A DNA stretch of 64,000 nucleotides. Origin: Lytechinus pictus (lineage: Eukaryota; Echinodermata; Echinoidea; Temnopleuroida; Toxopneustidae). The stretch covers positions 1,867,501 through 1,931,500 of the forward strand of contig NC_087252.1 in NCBI RefSeq assembly GCF_037042905.1, written 5' to 3'. Position 1 is the first letter of the stretch, and each line of letters opens with the position of its first letter. Position numbers and translations under genes: made by a program. Positions 11,138 through 20,675 of the stretch are shown here, piece after piece. The notes beneath the pieces are model-generated. The model was given only the letters and a program-made list of their open reading frames with translations. It ran no database searches and was not told the DNA's origin.

Positions 11138-11611
11138 CTCAATAAATCAGATAAACATTGTTTATCGGCGAAAAACACTGTTTATCAACTGAAAAACACA
11201 GTTTCTCTTGATAAACAGTGTTTATCGCCGAGAAAAACTGTTTATCGAGACAAACTATGTTTATCGACTGAAAAACACAGTTTCTCTCGATAAACAGTGT
11301 TTATCGGCGATAAACAGTGTTTATCAAGCGATAAACACTGTTTATCGAGAGAAACTATGTTTTTCGACTGATAAACACAGTTTCTCTCGATAAACAGTGT
11401 TTATCGGCGATAAACAGTGTTTTTCGGCGATAAACACTGTTTATCGAGAGAAACTGTGTTTTTCAGTCGATAAACATAGTTTCTCTTGATAAACAGTGTT
11501 TATCGCTTGATAAACAGTGTTTATCGCTCGATAAACAGTGTTTTTCGGCGATAAACACTGTTTATCGGCGATAAACAGTGTTTATCTGAATTATTGGTCA
11601 AATGGCGCGCC
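11138..11611. repeat. GATAAACA/TGTTTATC inverted-motif array element (copy 2)
   Basis: Same architecture as 6465-6999. The right end ATTGGTCAAATGGCGCGCC is intact. The left end is shortened to CAATAAATCAGATAAACA and lacks the GGCGCGCC cap. It follows directly on the integrase exon, giving the exon a repeat-encoded C-terminal tail. Confidence 0.85.
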
Positions 11612-12245
11612 ATAAGCAGCAGAGTTGGCTATCAAACCTCGACAATGCAGACGTGTGTGTTCCGCACCTGGGATGCACACAGATACGCATCAAATTCCAA
11701 TCAGATGGAGCAGAGAAAACATGAGGAAAATACAAATGAAGTTTCTGTCAATTGTTGGATTAATAATGGAAGAGGAATACTCAATTCATTGTGGTTTTTT
11801 ATTTAAATGTTTTACTTTTATATTGAAATGTGCTAATTTAGTATTAAAGTAATTAACATATATCACAGTGTGCAGTGACAAATTGATCAAGTTAGATGTT
11901 CTGTTATTTTCTGCAATGCAAATTGAAACGCAGTTATAATACTAATGAATTTGAAATATTAGTATCTTCAACTGTAATTATTATATAGGCAGTCTCTTCA
12001 CGGTAACTCATAATTTCCCTTGAATACTTTCTTCGATGTGGATGCCAAGCCTGAATGCAGATTGAATGTTTTCGCCCTGCCCTTAATTGGGAATTGCATT
12101 AAGAGTTATGTCACAGTCAGTTACGTAACTAATAATGAGTGGGTCGCGGCCCGGCCCTGTGATCTAGCCGTGGGGGGCGTGATTGGGGTGCGCAATCATT
12201 AGGCGAGATCCGGGATCGGAGCCGGTGGTCGATCTGATCTTGGCC
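11612..12245. other. Non-coding spacer
   Basis: AT-rich, short frames only. A small GC-rich patch lies at 12140-12235. Nothing assignable. Confidence 0.4.
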
Positions 12246-12252
12246 TATAAAG
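12246..12252 (+). promoter_or_regulatory. Possible TATA box
   Basis: TATAAAG lies upstream of a duplicated GC-balanced block and of a good donor GACAAG|GTAAGT at about 12704. It might drive the transposase-like gene whose coding part is at 12936. Position and motif only; speculative. Confidence 0.2.
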
Positions 12253-12392
12253 AGTGGTGTTTTCTAAAGGAAGCTACACAACCATAATTTGTGGAATCAA
12301 TGTAGATCATATCGCAATTTCTTCTCCTCGGACTATTCGTCAACTATATAGTACAAGCCTGTGGTTTATCCGGGTTAAGGCCTACTGTGACG

Positions 12393-12583
12393 GCGATTCT
12401 TTTTATTTGATTTGAATTGCAGCTTGAGCTGGGCCTCCCAGTTCGCTGCTTATTGGACACTACGACCCCGATCACCATCCTGATACTGTAATAGCGATTT
12501 TTCATTGGATTTAATTTCAAGAGCTGGGGCTGTCAGTTCGCTGTTTATTGGACACTACGACCCGATCACCGTCCTAATACTAC
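12393..12583 (+). repeat. 95-bp tandem duplication
   Basis: Two copies of a segment containing GAGCTGGG, CAGTTCGCTG, TATTGGACACTACGACC and GATCACC, offset by 95 bp (12426 versus 12521). They lie between the possible TATA box and the candidate 5' non-coding exon ending at 12704. Confidence 0.7.
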
Positions 12584-12935
12584 ACTGTGCATGCAATTTT
12601 CGGGATCAGTTTCACGCCAGGGTTTCACGTCTTCAGTACATGCAGTTCGCAACTTGTTGTGTTAGCAATACCGGAATATGGATGCGGTTCCGCCAGCAAG
12701 GACAAGGTAAGTGTGGTTACTCATGTTGAAAATGTGGAGTTTGGTTTTTACTTGAAAATAAATGTATTTTACCCTGTATAATCTAAGGTTGTGATGGTTA
12801 GAAAAAACAAATTACCATGCTGTTCAGAGTAGCGGACCGGCCATGCACGGCGCCACGAACCTTTTTAACTTAGGTCTTGACTCTTGTCTTAGGCTTAGCT
12901 CATGTTTAGAAACTTTAGGCTTTTGTTTGCTTAAA

Positions 12936-13529
12936 ATGTCTGTTTATTGCATAGAGCACCCAAGTGGCAAGGAAGCTGAACAACACCAACACTGCAATAT
13001 AGATTGGTGCAAATGGCTGCAGGATGCTCGCGATGGGACAAAAAAATACAAAACAGGGAGAAAGTTGCCATATGCGTACTTCAATGAAATGAAACCTCGG
13101 TATGAGAGACTGAGTACTTCAAAATTGCCTGAAAGATGCATTCCAGGCCTGACTCAAAACCAAAAAGAAAGTTTCAACAGAACTGTCAGGAAACGATGCC
13201 CCAAAGAACAATACCGTGGTGCTCGAGCAGTGAAACAGGGTGTGTCATCTGCTGCTGTGAACTGGAATTCAGGACAGACTGGTGGACTTCAAATCATGGA
13301 AAGACTGCGCTTGGGTGTGGGCAAATATACAGCTGAAGGATCAACAGAGGACAGGAAAAGATGTCAGAAAGCTACATACAAGGCATTAGAAATGCAAAAG
13401 AAAAGGAGAAAGTTTCTCAAGGAAGGGAGAGTTCCAGAAGAGCAAGCGCAAAGACAATCGAAAGGAGCAGGATATGGACCCGGAGAATTCAATGACCGAC
13501 AGGTTTCATTCATATACAATGTAATTTAG
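12936..13529 (+). CDS. Mutator-like transposase domain, C-terminal part
   Basis: From MSVYCIEHPSGKEAEQH the frame reads CNIDWCKW, PERCIPGLTQNQKESFN, RTVRKRCPKEQYRGA, AVNWNSGQTGGLQIME and LGVGKYTAEG, then a basic tail and GYGPGEFND before TAA at 13529. The CxxW and the TQNQKESFN / RCPKE blocks match the C-terminal half of the 'Mutator-like transposase' domain family that is common as multicopy single genes in cnidarians, molluscs and echinoderms. The catalytic N-terminal half is absent from the upstream DNA in any frame I can read, so this is a 3' exon of a split gene or a truncated copy. The frame is open further upstream to 12843, but that part has no family resemblance. Confidence 0.6.
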   Translation: MSVYCIEHPSGKEAEQHQHCNIDWCKWLQDARDGTKKYKTGRKLPYAYFNEMKPRYERLSTSKLPERCIPGLTQNQKESFNRTVRKRCPKEQYRGARAVKQGVSSAAVNWNSGQTGGLQIMERLRLGVGKYTAEGSTEDRKRCQKATYKALEMQKKRRKFLKEGRVPEEQAQRQSKGAGYGPGEFNDRQVSFIYNVI

Positions 13530-14310
13530 GGGCGAAATTAAGAAAATAGTGTTCAAATGTACTTCAGACTGTTATATATTATCTCATTATGTGTACAATG
13601 GTATTACTTATCAAATTAAGACTCCAGGAGCAATTGGAAGTCCCAAAAAGAGTAAAAATCATGATTTTAACATTTCTTTGTTTTCTTATAAAAAATGCTA
13701 ATTATCTCAAATATAAATTTTTGACAAAAATACAAATAACTTGAAAAATAATTATCAGATTTACTTCAACATTGGCAGGAATATTTGTTTCTACATAACA
13801 AACAATCCTATGACGATTTTTCTGTATATATACTGTACCCCACAAGCAAAGTTAGTAACAAAAATCAAGTTAATTTCTTGTTTTTTTTTTTCAATATTAA
13901 AATTATATGTAAATGATGAAAATCATACCAATTGTCTCATAGGATTATTAAACATACCATATGCTATCAAGATCAGTTTATACTGTGATATTGTAAGTAC
14001 ATTTATAGTAGTGTAAAGACCATGCACTTCAATATTTGCATATAATTTAAATGTCCTTGAGAAATGTGCATATAATTTGCATATTTAAAGAGATAATTGA
14101 AAATCTCAACAGATAAAGATTCTCCAATGTCTCATCTTTCTAAATATATATGGTTTGCATGGGTTTACTTTTTTTCAATCAGTTCACCCACTTCACCAGA
14201 TCTGACAATCAAAATAGATCCAGATGGAAATTGTCAGGATCAAATGTACATTGTATTCAACCGTACGTGTACGGACTAGGCACTAATTACACACCTGAAT
14301 TTATTTGCAG
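13530..14310. other. Non-coding AT-rich spacer
   Basis: No recognisable gene or element; AT-rich with short frames. Confidence 0.45.
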
Positions 14311-14463
14311 ATTCTATGGAGGCTTTGGAAAAGTGTATCAGAGAAGGGACACGAGTGGTGTTTAGGAAGCGGCGCCTCCTTGACACTAGTGTTGAGCAAA
14401 CTTCAGATGAAGAAGGTGTTACAGCAGTTTGCCCCGCAAAAAGATCATTAGACTTTGCTCAAG
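14311..14463 (+). CDS. BEN-type gene, internal exon
   Basis: After acceptor ATTTGCAG the frame reads DSMEALEKCIREGTRVVF, RKRRLLDTSVEQTSDEEG, then CPAKRSLDFAQ before a possible donor CAA|GTAAAA (or AAG|GTTACC at 14471). The Arg-rich RKRRLLDTS with an acidic tail is the segment between the N-terminal domain and the coiled coil in invertebrate BEN proteins. The next piece, at 14717, is a copy of the coiled-coil exon start, so exon order agrees with the copy at 4.2-6.4 kb. Confidence 0.5.
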
Positions 14464-14716
14464 TAAAAAAGGTTACCAGTAACATGCACTTATGACATCT
14501 ATGCATTACATTCTATTTAACCCACTTCTTGAAATAATTAAGAAAAAATTAAGAAAAAATTAAGTCGTCAAGTTATATTAAACCATATAGTTTGAAAACA
14601 GATTTATGTAGTCCAGATGGATTTGACTTAACTTAGGCAAGGTGAGATACATCTTGTGCATTTTTTAAAGATAATTGGGGAGACTGATTTGCCATCCATC
14701 CTTGGTCATAAAATGT

Positions 14717-14773
14717 TGGACAAATTGGTGGCCAATAAAAAACCTCTAGTCAACAATGTCCAAGCCCAAGCTG
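14717..14773 (+). pseudogene. BEN coiled-coil exon fragment joined to Gag-like DNA
   Basis: ATTGGTGGCCAATA through CAAGCCCAAGC matches 4277-4330 with few differences, then switches abruptly at about 14774 to Gag-like sequence (GCTGGAAAGGTACC, equal to 15674 and 17126). The exon is therefore truncated by the Gag-like array. Confidence 0.6.
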
Positions 14774-15275
14774 GAAAGGTACCATGGACGGATTATCGCC
14801 GACACTTTGACGTCTGCAGAAGACTGAATCATTGAGATGATGTCAAGGCTGGGCAATATCTCGCCACGAGACTGCAGGGAGCTGCACTGAAGGTCTTGAA
14901 TAATATTCCATATGGACAAGAACTCACCTACTCAAATCTCATTTCCCATTTGGAGAAACGATTTGGCCCAAGAGAAAATGCGGAAATTTTCTCCTCGAGT
15001 TGAGGACTACATGTAGGCGTCAACAGCCGAAGGAAAGTCTACAGGAACTAGGTAAGGCAATTAGGGATTTGACTTGCCTGGCGTACCTGGAGCTGAGCAA
15101 CGATGCTAGAGAGAGGCTTGCTCGTGGACACTTTTCTGAAGCAATTGACGATGGCGAAATCAGGGCTGCCATTTTTCGAGCTCATCCATGGACGCTTGAA
15201 GAGGCGATTACAGCTGCGTTGACGACAGAGTCTTTTCTTCAGACGGAGAAGGCACTATGAGGAAAATCATAGGGA
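14774..15275 (+). pseudogene. Gag-like protein, copy 1 (5'-truncated, broken)
   Basis: Homologous to copy 3 from its GKVPWTDYRRHFD segment onward. It has a Trp-to-stop change (TGA near 14836) and the same single-base loss before the ELRT segment and 6-bp ACATGT insertion that copy 2 carries. After the Gag end it jumps from AAGGATATG directly to TATTAACATTGATG, lacking about 580 bp of coiled-coil coding DNA present in copy 2. Non-functional. Confidence 0.75.
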
Positions 15276-15487
15276 ACATCTCAAAGAAGTTGACACCCTA
15301 AGAACTTATCGTTCCAGGCCCAAGGATATGTATTAACATTGATGTATATATATATATTTTTTTTATTATAGTAACTGGGACAGTGACTTATTTGGCAGGG
15401 GGTAGTGTGAAGGAACCCCCTTCTTGTGAAAAGAAAATCTAATCTTCAAAAAGATTTAGATTTTCCCAAATTCCATTTTTTTATATT

Positions 15488-16161
15488 GTGCAGGATCCGG
15501 AGATAGTGGTAGACATGGCGAATTATGGGGACGCTGTTCCTGCGGAGAGGTGTCAGGTTTATACGCCAACTCAATTCCAAAATAATGCTTCCGATGTTGA
15601 GAGTCAACAAACCACTGACCCGAAGAAACAGAGAGGATCTGAAGCCAGGGACGTTTTGCTGGATAAGTTCGCTGGAAAGGTACCATGGACGGATTATCGC
15701 CGACACTTTGACGTCTGCAGAAGACTGAATCATTGGGATGATGTCAAGGCTGGGCAATATCTCGCCACGAGACTGCAGGGAGCTGCACTGAAGGTCTTGA
15801 ATAATATTCCATATGGACAAGAACTCACCTACTCAAATCTCACTTCCCATTTGGAGAAACGATTTGGCCCAAGAGAAAATGCGGAAATTTTCTCCTCGAG
15901 TTGAGGACTACATGTAGGCGTCAACAGCCGAAGGAGAGTCTACAGGAACTAGGTAAGGCAATTAGGGATTTGACTTGCCTGGCGTACCCGGGGCTGAACA
16001 ATGATGCAAGAGAGAGGCTCGCTCGTGGACACTTTTCTGAAGCAATTGACGATGGCGAAATCAGGGCCGCCATTTTTCGAGCTCATCCATGGACGCTTGA
16101 AGAGGCGATTACAGCTGCGTTGACGACAGAGTCTTTTCTTCAGACCGAGAAGGCACTATGA
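15488..16161 (+). pseudogene. Gag-like protein, copy 2 (frameshifted)
   Basis: The frame opens MQDPEIVVDMANYG and carries a capsid-like helical region with WTDYRRHFDVCRRLN, AALKVLNNIPYG and LEKRFGPRENAE, typical of Gag proteins of Ty3/gypsy-like retroelements and Gag-derived genes. A one-base loss near 15890 ends the frame early (15904). The second half (RRQPKESLQELG, then the end at 16161) is in another frame. The shared lesion with copy 1 shows that one arose from the other. Confidence 0.75.
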
Positions 16162-16228
16162 GGAAAATCATAGGGAACATCTCAAAGAAGTTGACACCCT
16201 AAGAACTTATCGTTCCAGGCCCAAGGAT

Positions 16229-16715
16229 ATGGAAAAGAGTAGGAGAGAAGTTGATGAGGAAAGGGAGAAGGAGAAACAGGGACGGAAGGAGCAAAGACAG
16301 AAGAGAAAAGAGGAAGAAAAGATAGAAGAGGAACGGGCGCGGTTGGAAGCGGTGGAAGAAGAAAGGAGGAAGAGGGAGGACAGCCAGGAAGCAAAGAAAA
16401 CTAGAGGAGAGTAGGAAGAGAGAAGAGGAGAAACGCTTAGATGAAGAGGGACTGAAGGAGGAAATAAAGAAGATGGAAGAGGAAAGTGCAGCTAGGAAGA
16501 TAGAAGAGGAGAAAGAGAGAAGAAATGTCAAAATTGTCAATAGAAATAAATGTTTAACTCTTAATTTACCAGCATGTCCAGATGAACAGATCCAAGTTGT
16601 GACAAAGGTCACCATCACTACATCCTATTATGTTAAAACGAAAGACGGCTACTCACTGAAACAAAGATTAATAGACTCTCATCCAGAAGAACGACCCACC
16701 AAGATGTCCACATAA
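16229..16715 (+). pseudogene. Coiled-coil tail segment of Gag-like cassette, copy 2
   Basis: A Glu/Lys/Arg-rich coiled-coil reading (MEKSRREVDEEREKEK to about 16410) and, after a frame change, EEIKKMEEESAARKIEEE followed by a small conserved C-terminal module with CLTLNLPACPDEQ and YYVKTKDGYSL, ending TAA at 16715. The C-terminal module is present unchanged in copy 3, so it is a real part of the cassette. Family unknown to me. Confidence 0.55.
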
Positions 16716-16939
16716 TTTGATCTGTTGTTAAAAAAAAGTTTTTTTTAAAATCTTTATGTATTTTATGATATTTATGTATATCTATGTATTAACATTGATG
16801 TATATATATTTTTTTTATTATAGTAACTGGGACAGTGACATATTTGGCAGGGGGTAGTGTGAAGGAATCTCCTTCTTGTGAAAAGAAAATCTAATCTTCA
16901 AAAAGATTTACATTTTCCCAAATTCAATTTTTTTATATT

Positions 16940-17608
16940 GTGCAGGATCCGGAGATAGTGGTAGACATGGCGAATTATGGGGACGCTGTTCCTGCGGAGA
17001 GGTGTCAGGTTTATACGCCAACTCAATTCCAAAATAATGCTTCCTATGTTGAGAGTCAACAAACCACTGACCCGAAGAAACAGAGAGGATCTGAAGCCAG
17101 GGACGTTTTGCTGGATAAGTTCGCTGGAAAGGTACCATGGACGGATTATCGCCGACACTTTGACGTCTGCAGAAGACTGAATCATTGGGATGATGTCAAG
17201 GCTGGGCAATATCTCGCCACGAGACTGCAGGGAGCTGCACTGAAGGTCTTGAATAATATTCCATATGGACAAGAACTCACCTACTCAAATCTCACTTCCC
17301 ATTTGGAGAAACGATTTGGCCCAAGAGAAAATGCAGAAAATTTTCTCCTCGAGTTGAGGACTAGGCGTCGACAGCCGAAGGAGAGTCTACAGGAACTAGG
17401 TCAGGCAATTAGAGATTTGACTTGCCTGGCGTACCCGGAGCTGAACAATGATGCAAGAGAGAAGCTCGCTCGTGGACACTTTTCTGAAGCAATTGACGAT
17501 GGCGAAATCAGGGCCGCCATTTTTCGAGCTCATCCATGGACGCTTGAAGAGGCGATTACAGCTGCGTTGACGACGGAGTCTTTTCTTCAGACGGAGAAGG
17601 CACTATGA
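16940..17608 (+). CDS. Gag-like capsid protein, copy 3 (intact)
   Basis: 222-residue uninterrupted frame, preceded by a T-rich tract and TTGTGCAG that could be a splice acceptor. Residues about 60-210 form the Gag capsid-like helical domain (PWTDYRRHFD, WDDVKAGQYLATRL, LEKRFGPRENAE, QELGQAIRDLTCLAYP, SEAIDDGEIRAAIF). No zinc knuckle, protease, reverse transcriptase or integrase follows; instead a coiled-coil frame does. It may be a non-autonomous retroelement or a Gag-derived gene cassette. The start codon is uncertain if the upstream acceptor is used. Confidence 0.65.
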   Translation: MQDPEIVVDMANYGDAVPAERCQVYTPTQFQNNASYVESQQTTDPKKQRGSEARDVLLDKFAGKVPWTDYRRHFDVCRRLNHWDDVKAGQYLATRLQGAALKVLNNIPYGQELTYSNLTSHLEKRFGPRENAENFLLELRTRRRQPKESLQELGQAIRDLTCLAYPELNNDAREKLARGHFSEAIDDGEIRAAIFRAHPWTLEEAITAALTTESFLQTEKAL

Positions 17609-17675
17609 GGAAAATCATAGGGAACATCTCAAAGAAGTTGACACCCTAAGAACTTATCGTTCCAGGCCAAAGGAT

Positions 17676-18413
17676 ATGGAAAAGAGTAGGAGAGAAGTTG
17701 ATGAGGAAAGGGAGAAGGAGAAACAGAGACGGAAGGAGCAAAGACAGAGGAGAGAAGAGGAAGAAAAGAAGAGGAATGGAGGCGGTTGGAAGCGGTGGAA
17801 GAAGAAAGGAGGAAGAGGGAGGACAGCCAGGAAGACAGAGTATGGAAAAGGGATAAGAGAGACAGGATGGAGACAGAGCTAGATGAGGAAATACTGGAGG
17901 AGAAAAAAAACTAGAGGAGAGCAGAAAGAGGAGAAATGCTTAGATGAAGAGGGAAAGAAGCTGTTAGAACTTAAGAGAAGAGGAAGAGAGAAGAGGAGAA
18001 ACGTTTAGATGAAGAGGGAAAGAAGCTGTTAGAAGAGAAGAAAATAGAAGGAGGAGAGACGATTAGAGGAGGAGCGGAAGAAGTTGGAGGAGAGGAGAAA
18101 ACTGGAAGCAGAAAAACAGAAGAAGAAGCTAGATGAGAGGGAGAAGAGACTGAAGGAGGAAATAAAGAAGATGGAAGAGGAAAGTGCAGCTCGGAAGATA
18201 GAAGAGAAAGGGAGAAGAAATGTCAAAATTATCAATAGAAATAAATGTCTAACTCTTAATTTACCAGCATGTCCAGATGAACAGATCCAAGTTGTGACAA
18301 AGGTCACCATCGCTACATCATATTATGTTAAAACGAAAGACGGCTACTCACTGAAACGAAGATTAATAGACTCTCATTATCCAGAAGAACGACCCACCAA
18401 GATGTCCACATAA
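17676..18413 (+). pseudogene. Coiled-coil tail segment of Gag-like cassette, copy 3
   Basis: Starts MEKSRREVDEEREKEK as in copy 2. The purine-rich coiled-coil coding DNA has expanded (GAAGAGGG-type slippage), causing frame changes near 17780 and 17890. A clean frame resumes at 18084 (EERRKLEAEKQKKKLDE) and ends with the conserved CLTLNLPACPDEQ / KTKDGYSLKRRLIDSH module and TAA at 18413. Confidence 0.5.
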
Positions 18414-19027
18414 TTTGATCTGTTTTTTAAGAATTTTTATTTTATTTTTATCTTTATGTATTTTATGATATATCTATGTATTAACATTAATGTAGTATTA
18501 ATTTTTTTTAATATTATAGTCACTGGGACAGTGACTTATTTGGCAGGGGTAGTGTGAAGGAACCCCCTTCTTGTGAAAAGAAAATCTAATCTTCAAAATA
18601 AAGATTTAGATTTCCCCATATATCAGCTGTTTTTACTACGTGAACTGTGACCTAAATATATTGCACTGATATCTAACCCTTACAGTTCTTTTCACTTCCG
18701 GCAGATAACATCTGGATACAAAGACTCGAGGTGTAGAGGAAGATGATGGAGGAGATAAAGAAGCAAATAGAGGTGGATATGGACGGTTAGAAGAAAGAGG
18801 AAGTGGCCAAGGTTTCAAGGAGTATCTTGGTTGGAGGAAGGTCGGAGTAACCCTGACCAAACGGCCACTACTCCGACCTTTCCTTCGACGCCAACATTTG
18901 GGTCGCGATAAGATATCACTGGAATTTTAATCGATTCATAATAGAATTTTATTCCGAGGATCCCAATTCTGATCGAGGCTATTATTAGATCAAGACATGG
19001 AACTGAATATTTACTGCACAATACATG

Positions 19028-19161
19028 TAGCTACCTAGCCTATAATCTAGGCGTAGGCTGCAGTTATTGTCTTTGCTGTTATGCTGAACGCAAGAGATAC
19101 ATTCAGCATAACAGCAAAGACAATAACTGCAGCCTCCGCCTAGATTATAGGCTAGTAGCTA
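19028..19161. repeat. Perfect-type hairpin, about 60-bp arms
   Basis: GTAGCTACCTAGCCTATAAT at 19027 and on through CAGCATAACAGCAAAGACAA is complementary, apart from one short bulge, to 19105-19161. The loop is about 15 bp. No coding potential. It is a foldback element or a long-hairpin RNA source. Confidence 0.75.
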
Positions 19162-20675
19162 CCAAACATCTTCTCAAATGAGAGCAAGTTAAATGACTGA
19201 TAGTTTGTATGTCAGAATCCCAGCAGGCTTTCATTACATAACAGAAACAATTACAAATAATAGGATAGGGTGGTTAAAAAATGAAATTGACGTTTAAAAA
19301 AATATGTCAAATTTTCCTCATTGATCCAGCTTATCACTGTAACCGTTTCTTAGCAGCGAAGCATTTATCAATTCAATCTTTCCTGTAGTCATTATTGAAT
19401 TACACCCCTCGAGTATACCTCCATCTTTTGCAACTATGGCAAGCCAGCAATCCATGTTCAATAAAGTGTTCTTTAAACATATGAGGCGCATTCATGGCAT
19501 GCAATGCATTATTCTGATCACTCAAAGAGTGAAAATATGAACTCTAGGATAAATAATTATGGCATGAATGGCCTTCCATAATTCACAGGCTGATGATTAA
19601 ATCAATAACAAATTCTTTGCAAGATGGACCACTGGTTAACTTGTCAGGGGTCTGTTGATTCTCCATTAGAACTGGGTTTCCCCCTTCTCTAATAGTCCAG
19701 ACTTTTTGCATTTACTACGGAGAAACTCTCTACAATGCACCAATTCCTTAAAAAATGCAAGTCAAATCACAATGGAGCACTGAGAGGCTTGACGAAAGTT
19801 GGTGGATCGGGACAGCATCGGAATCTCTTGACTCTGGACAAAAAAATATTTACAATTGTTTGTCCGGTGCAAATCTTTGGATGATCTGCTGTCACAGCGA
19901 GAAATGCCTCTCAGCTCTCCATAGTGATCTTAATCGCATTTTCAAAGGAATCGATGCGTTGAAGAGTTTCCCCGTAGTACATGTACATGTAAATACAAAA
20001 GCTATCTTCTTATGTCATCTTGGCCACATCAAATGAAATTTACCATCAAAGAAATTTCAACATCCATGGAACCCTTGCTTTTGATTAGCTGTTGATAATT
20101 ATTACCATGGTAGTTAACATCGAATGGCAAAGAAACCAACATTACTTTTTGCAATGAGGCGTTTAATAGGTTTTGTCATACCTTGACATTTTAGCCAGTG
20201 TATAAATGATGTAGATGTACCTATGCCAAGTCATTTTAACATGTAAACGTAATCCTACATGTATTCCCGTGAATTAAAAATTGATACAAAGTACTGCCAC
20301 CTAAGAAATTAAGATTACATAATAGAGTGGCTTGCTAGAACGTGCAGGATGCCGTGCCGTAACACAAAGGATTGTGTTTTAATGTACACTTGATTTTTTT
20401 TATGATTGAAAATTATCGTCTATGCGATCAATAACAAAAAGTTCTATGATGATTACTAAGCTTTGTGTTACGGGTCGCATGTGTGAAAGCCCTTTAAAGG
20501 AACGCATGACATTTGATACTCTATGAATCAGTGATAAACATACGAGCACACCTGTTATCTTTGTCGGTCTTCTTGACGCGTCAACCATCTTTGCTTCGAT
20601 AGATGCACACTTGACAGCCTCAGCCTCAAGCGATCTTGGCTCTTAACTCACCCATCAACGCCTCCTCATATGATG
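19162..20675. other. Intergenic, 3' of PIH1D2
   Basis: No gene recognised. Bases about 20054-20130 (ACATCCATGGAA to TAACATCG) resemble the duplicated segment at 62915-63055 / 63385-63515, so they belong to the same dispersed repeat. Confidence 0.45.

Larger units (their letters stand above)
14774..18625 (+). repeat. Tandem array of Gag-like cassettes
   Basis: Three head-to-tail units. Units 2 and 3 are offset by 1452 bp at the Gag start (15488, 16940). Each unit is followed by the same spacer: TAGTAACTGGGACAGTGAC, TTTGGCAGGGGG, TAGTGTGAAGGAA, then an A/T-rich stretch and TTGTGCAG (spacers at about 15367-15487, 16818-16939 and 18515-18625). The purine run before TGTGAAGG resembles a polypurine tract next to an LTR start, but no paired LTR or primer-binding site is visible. 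Confidence 0.8.

Noticed and set aside
15367-18625. Complete LTR retrotransposon
   Set aside because: A polypurine-like tract and TG start are suggestive, but no paired LTR, primer-binding site or pol gene is visible.
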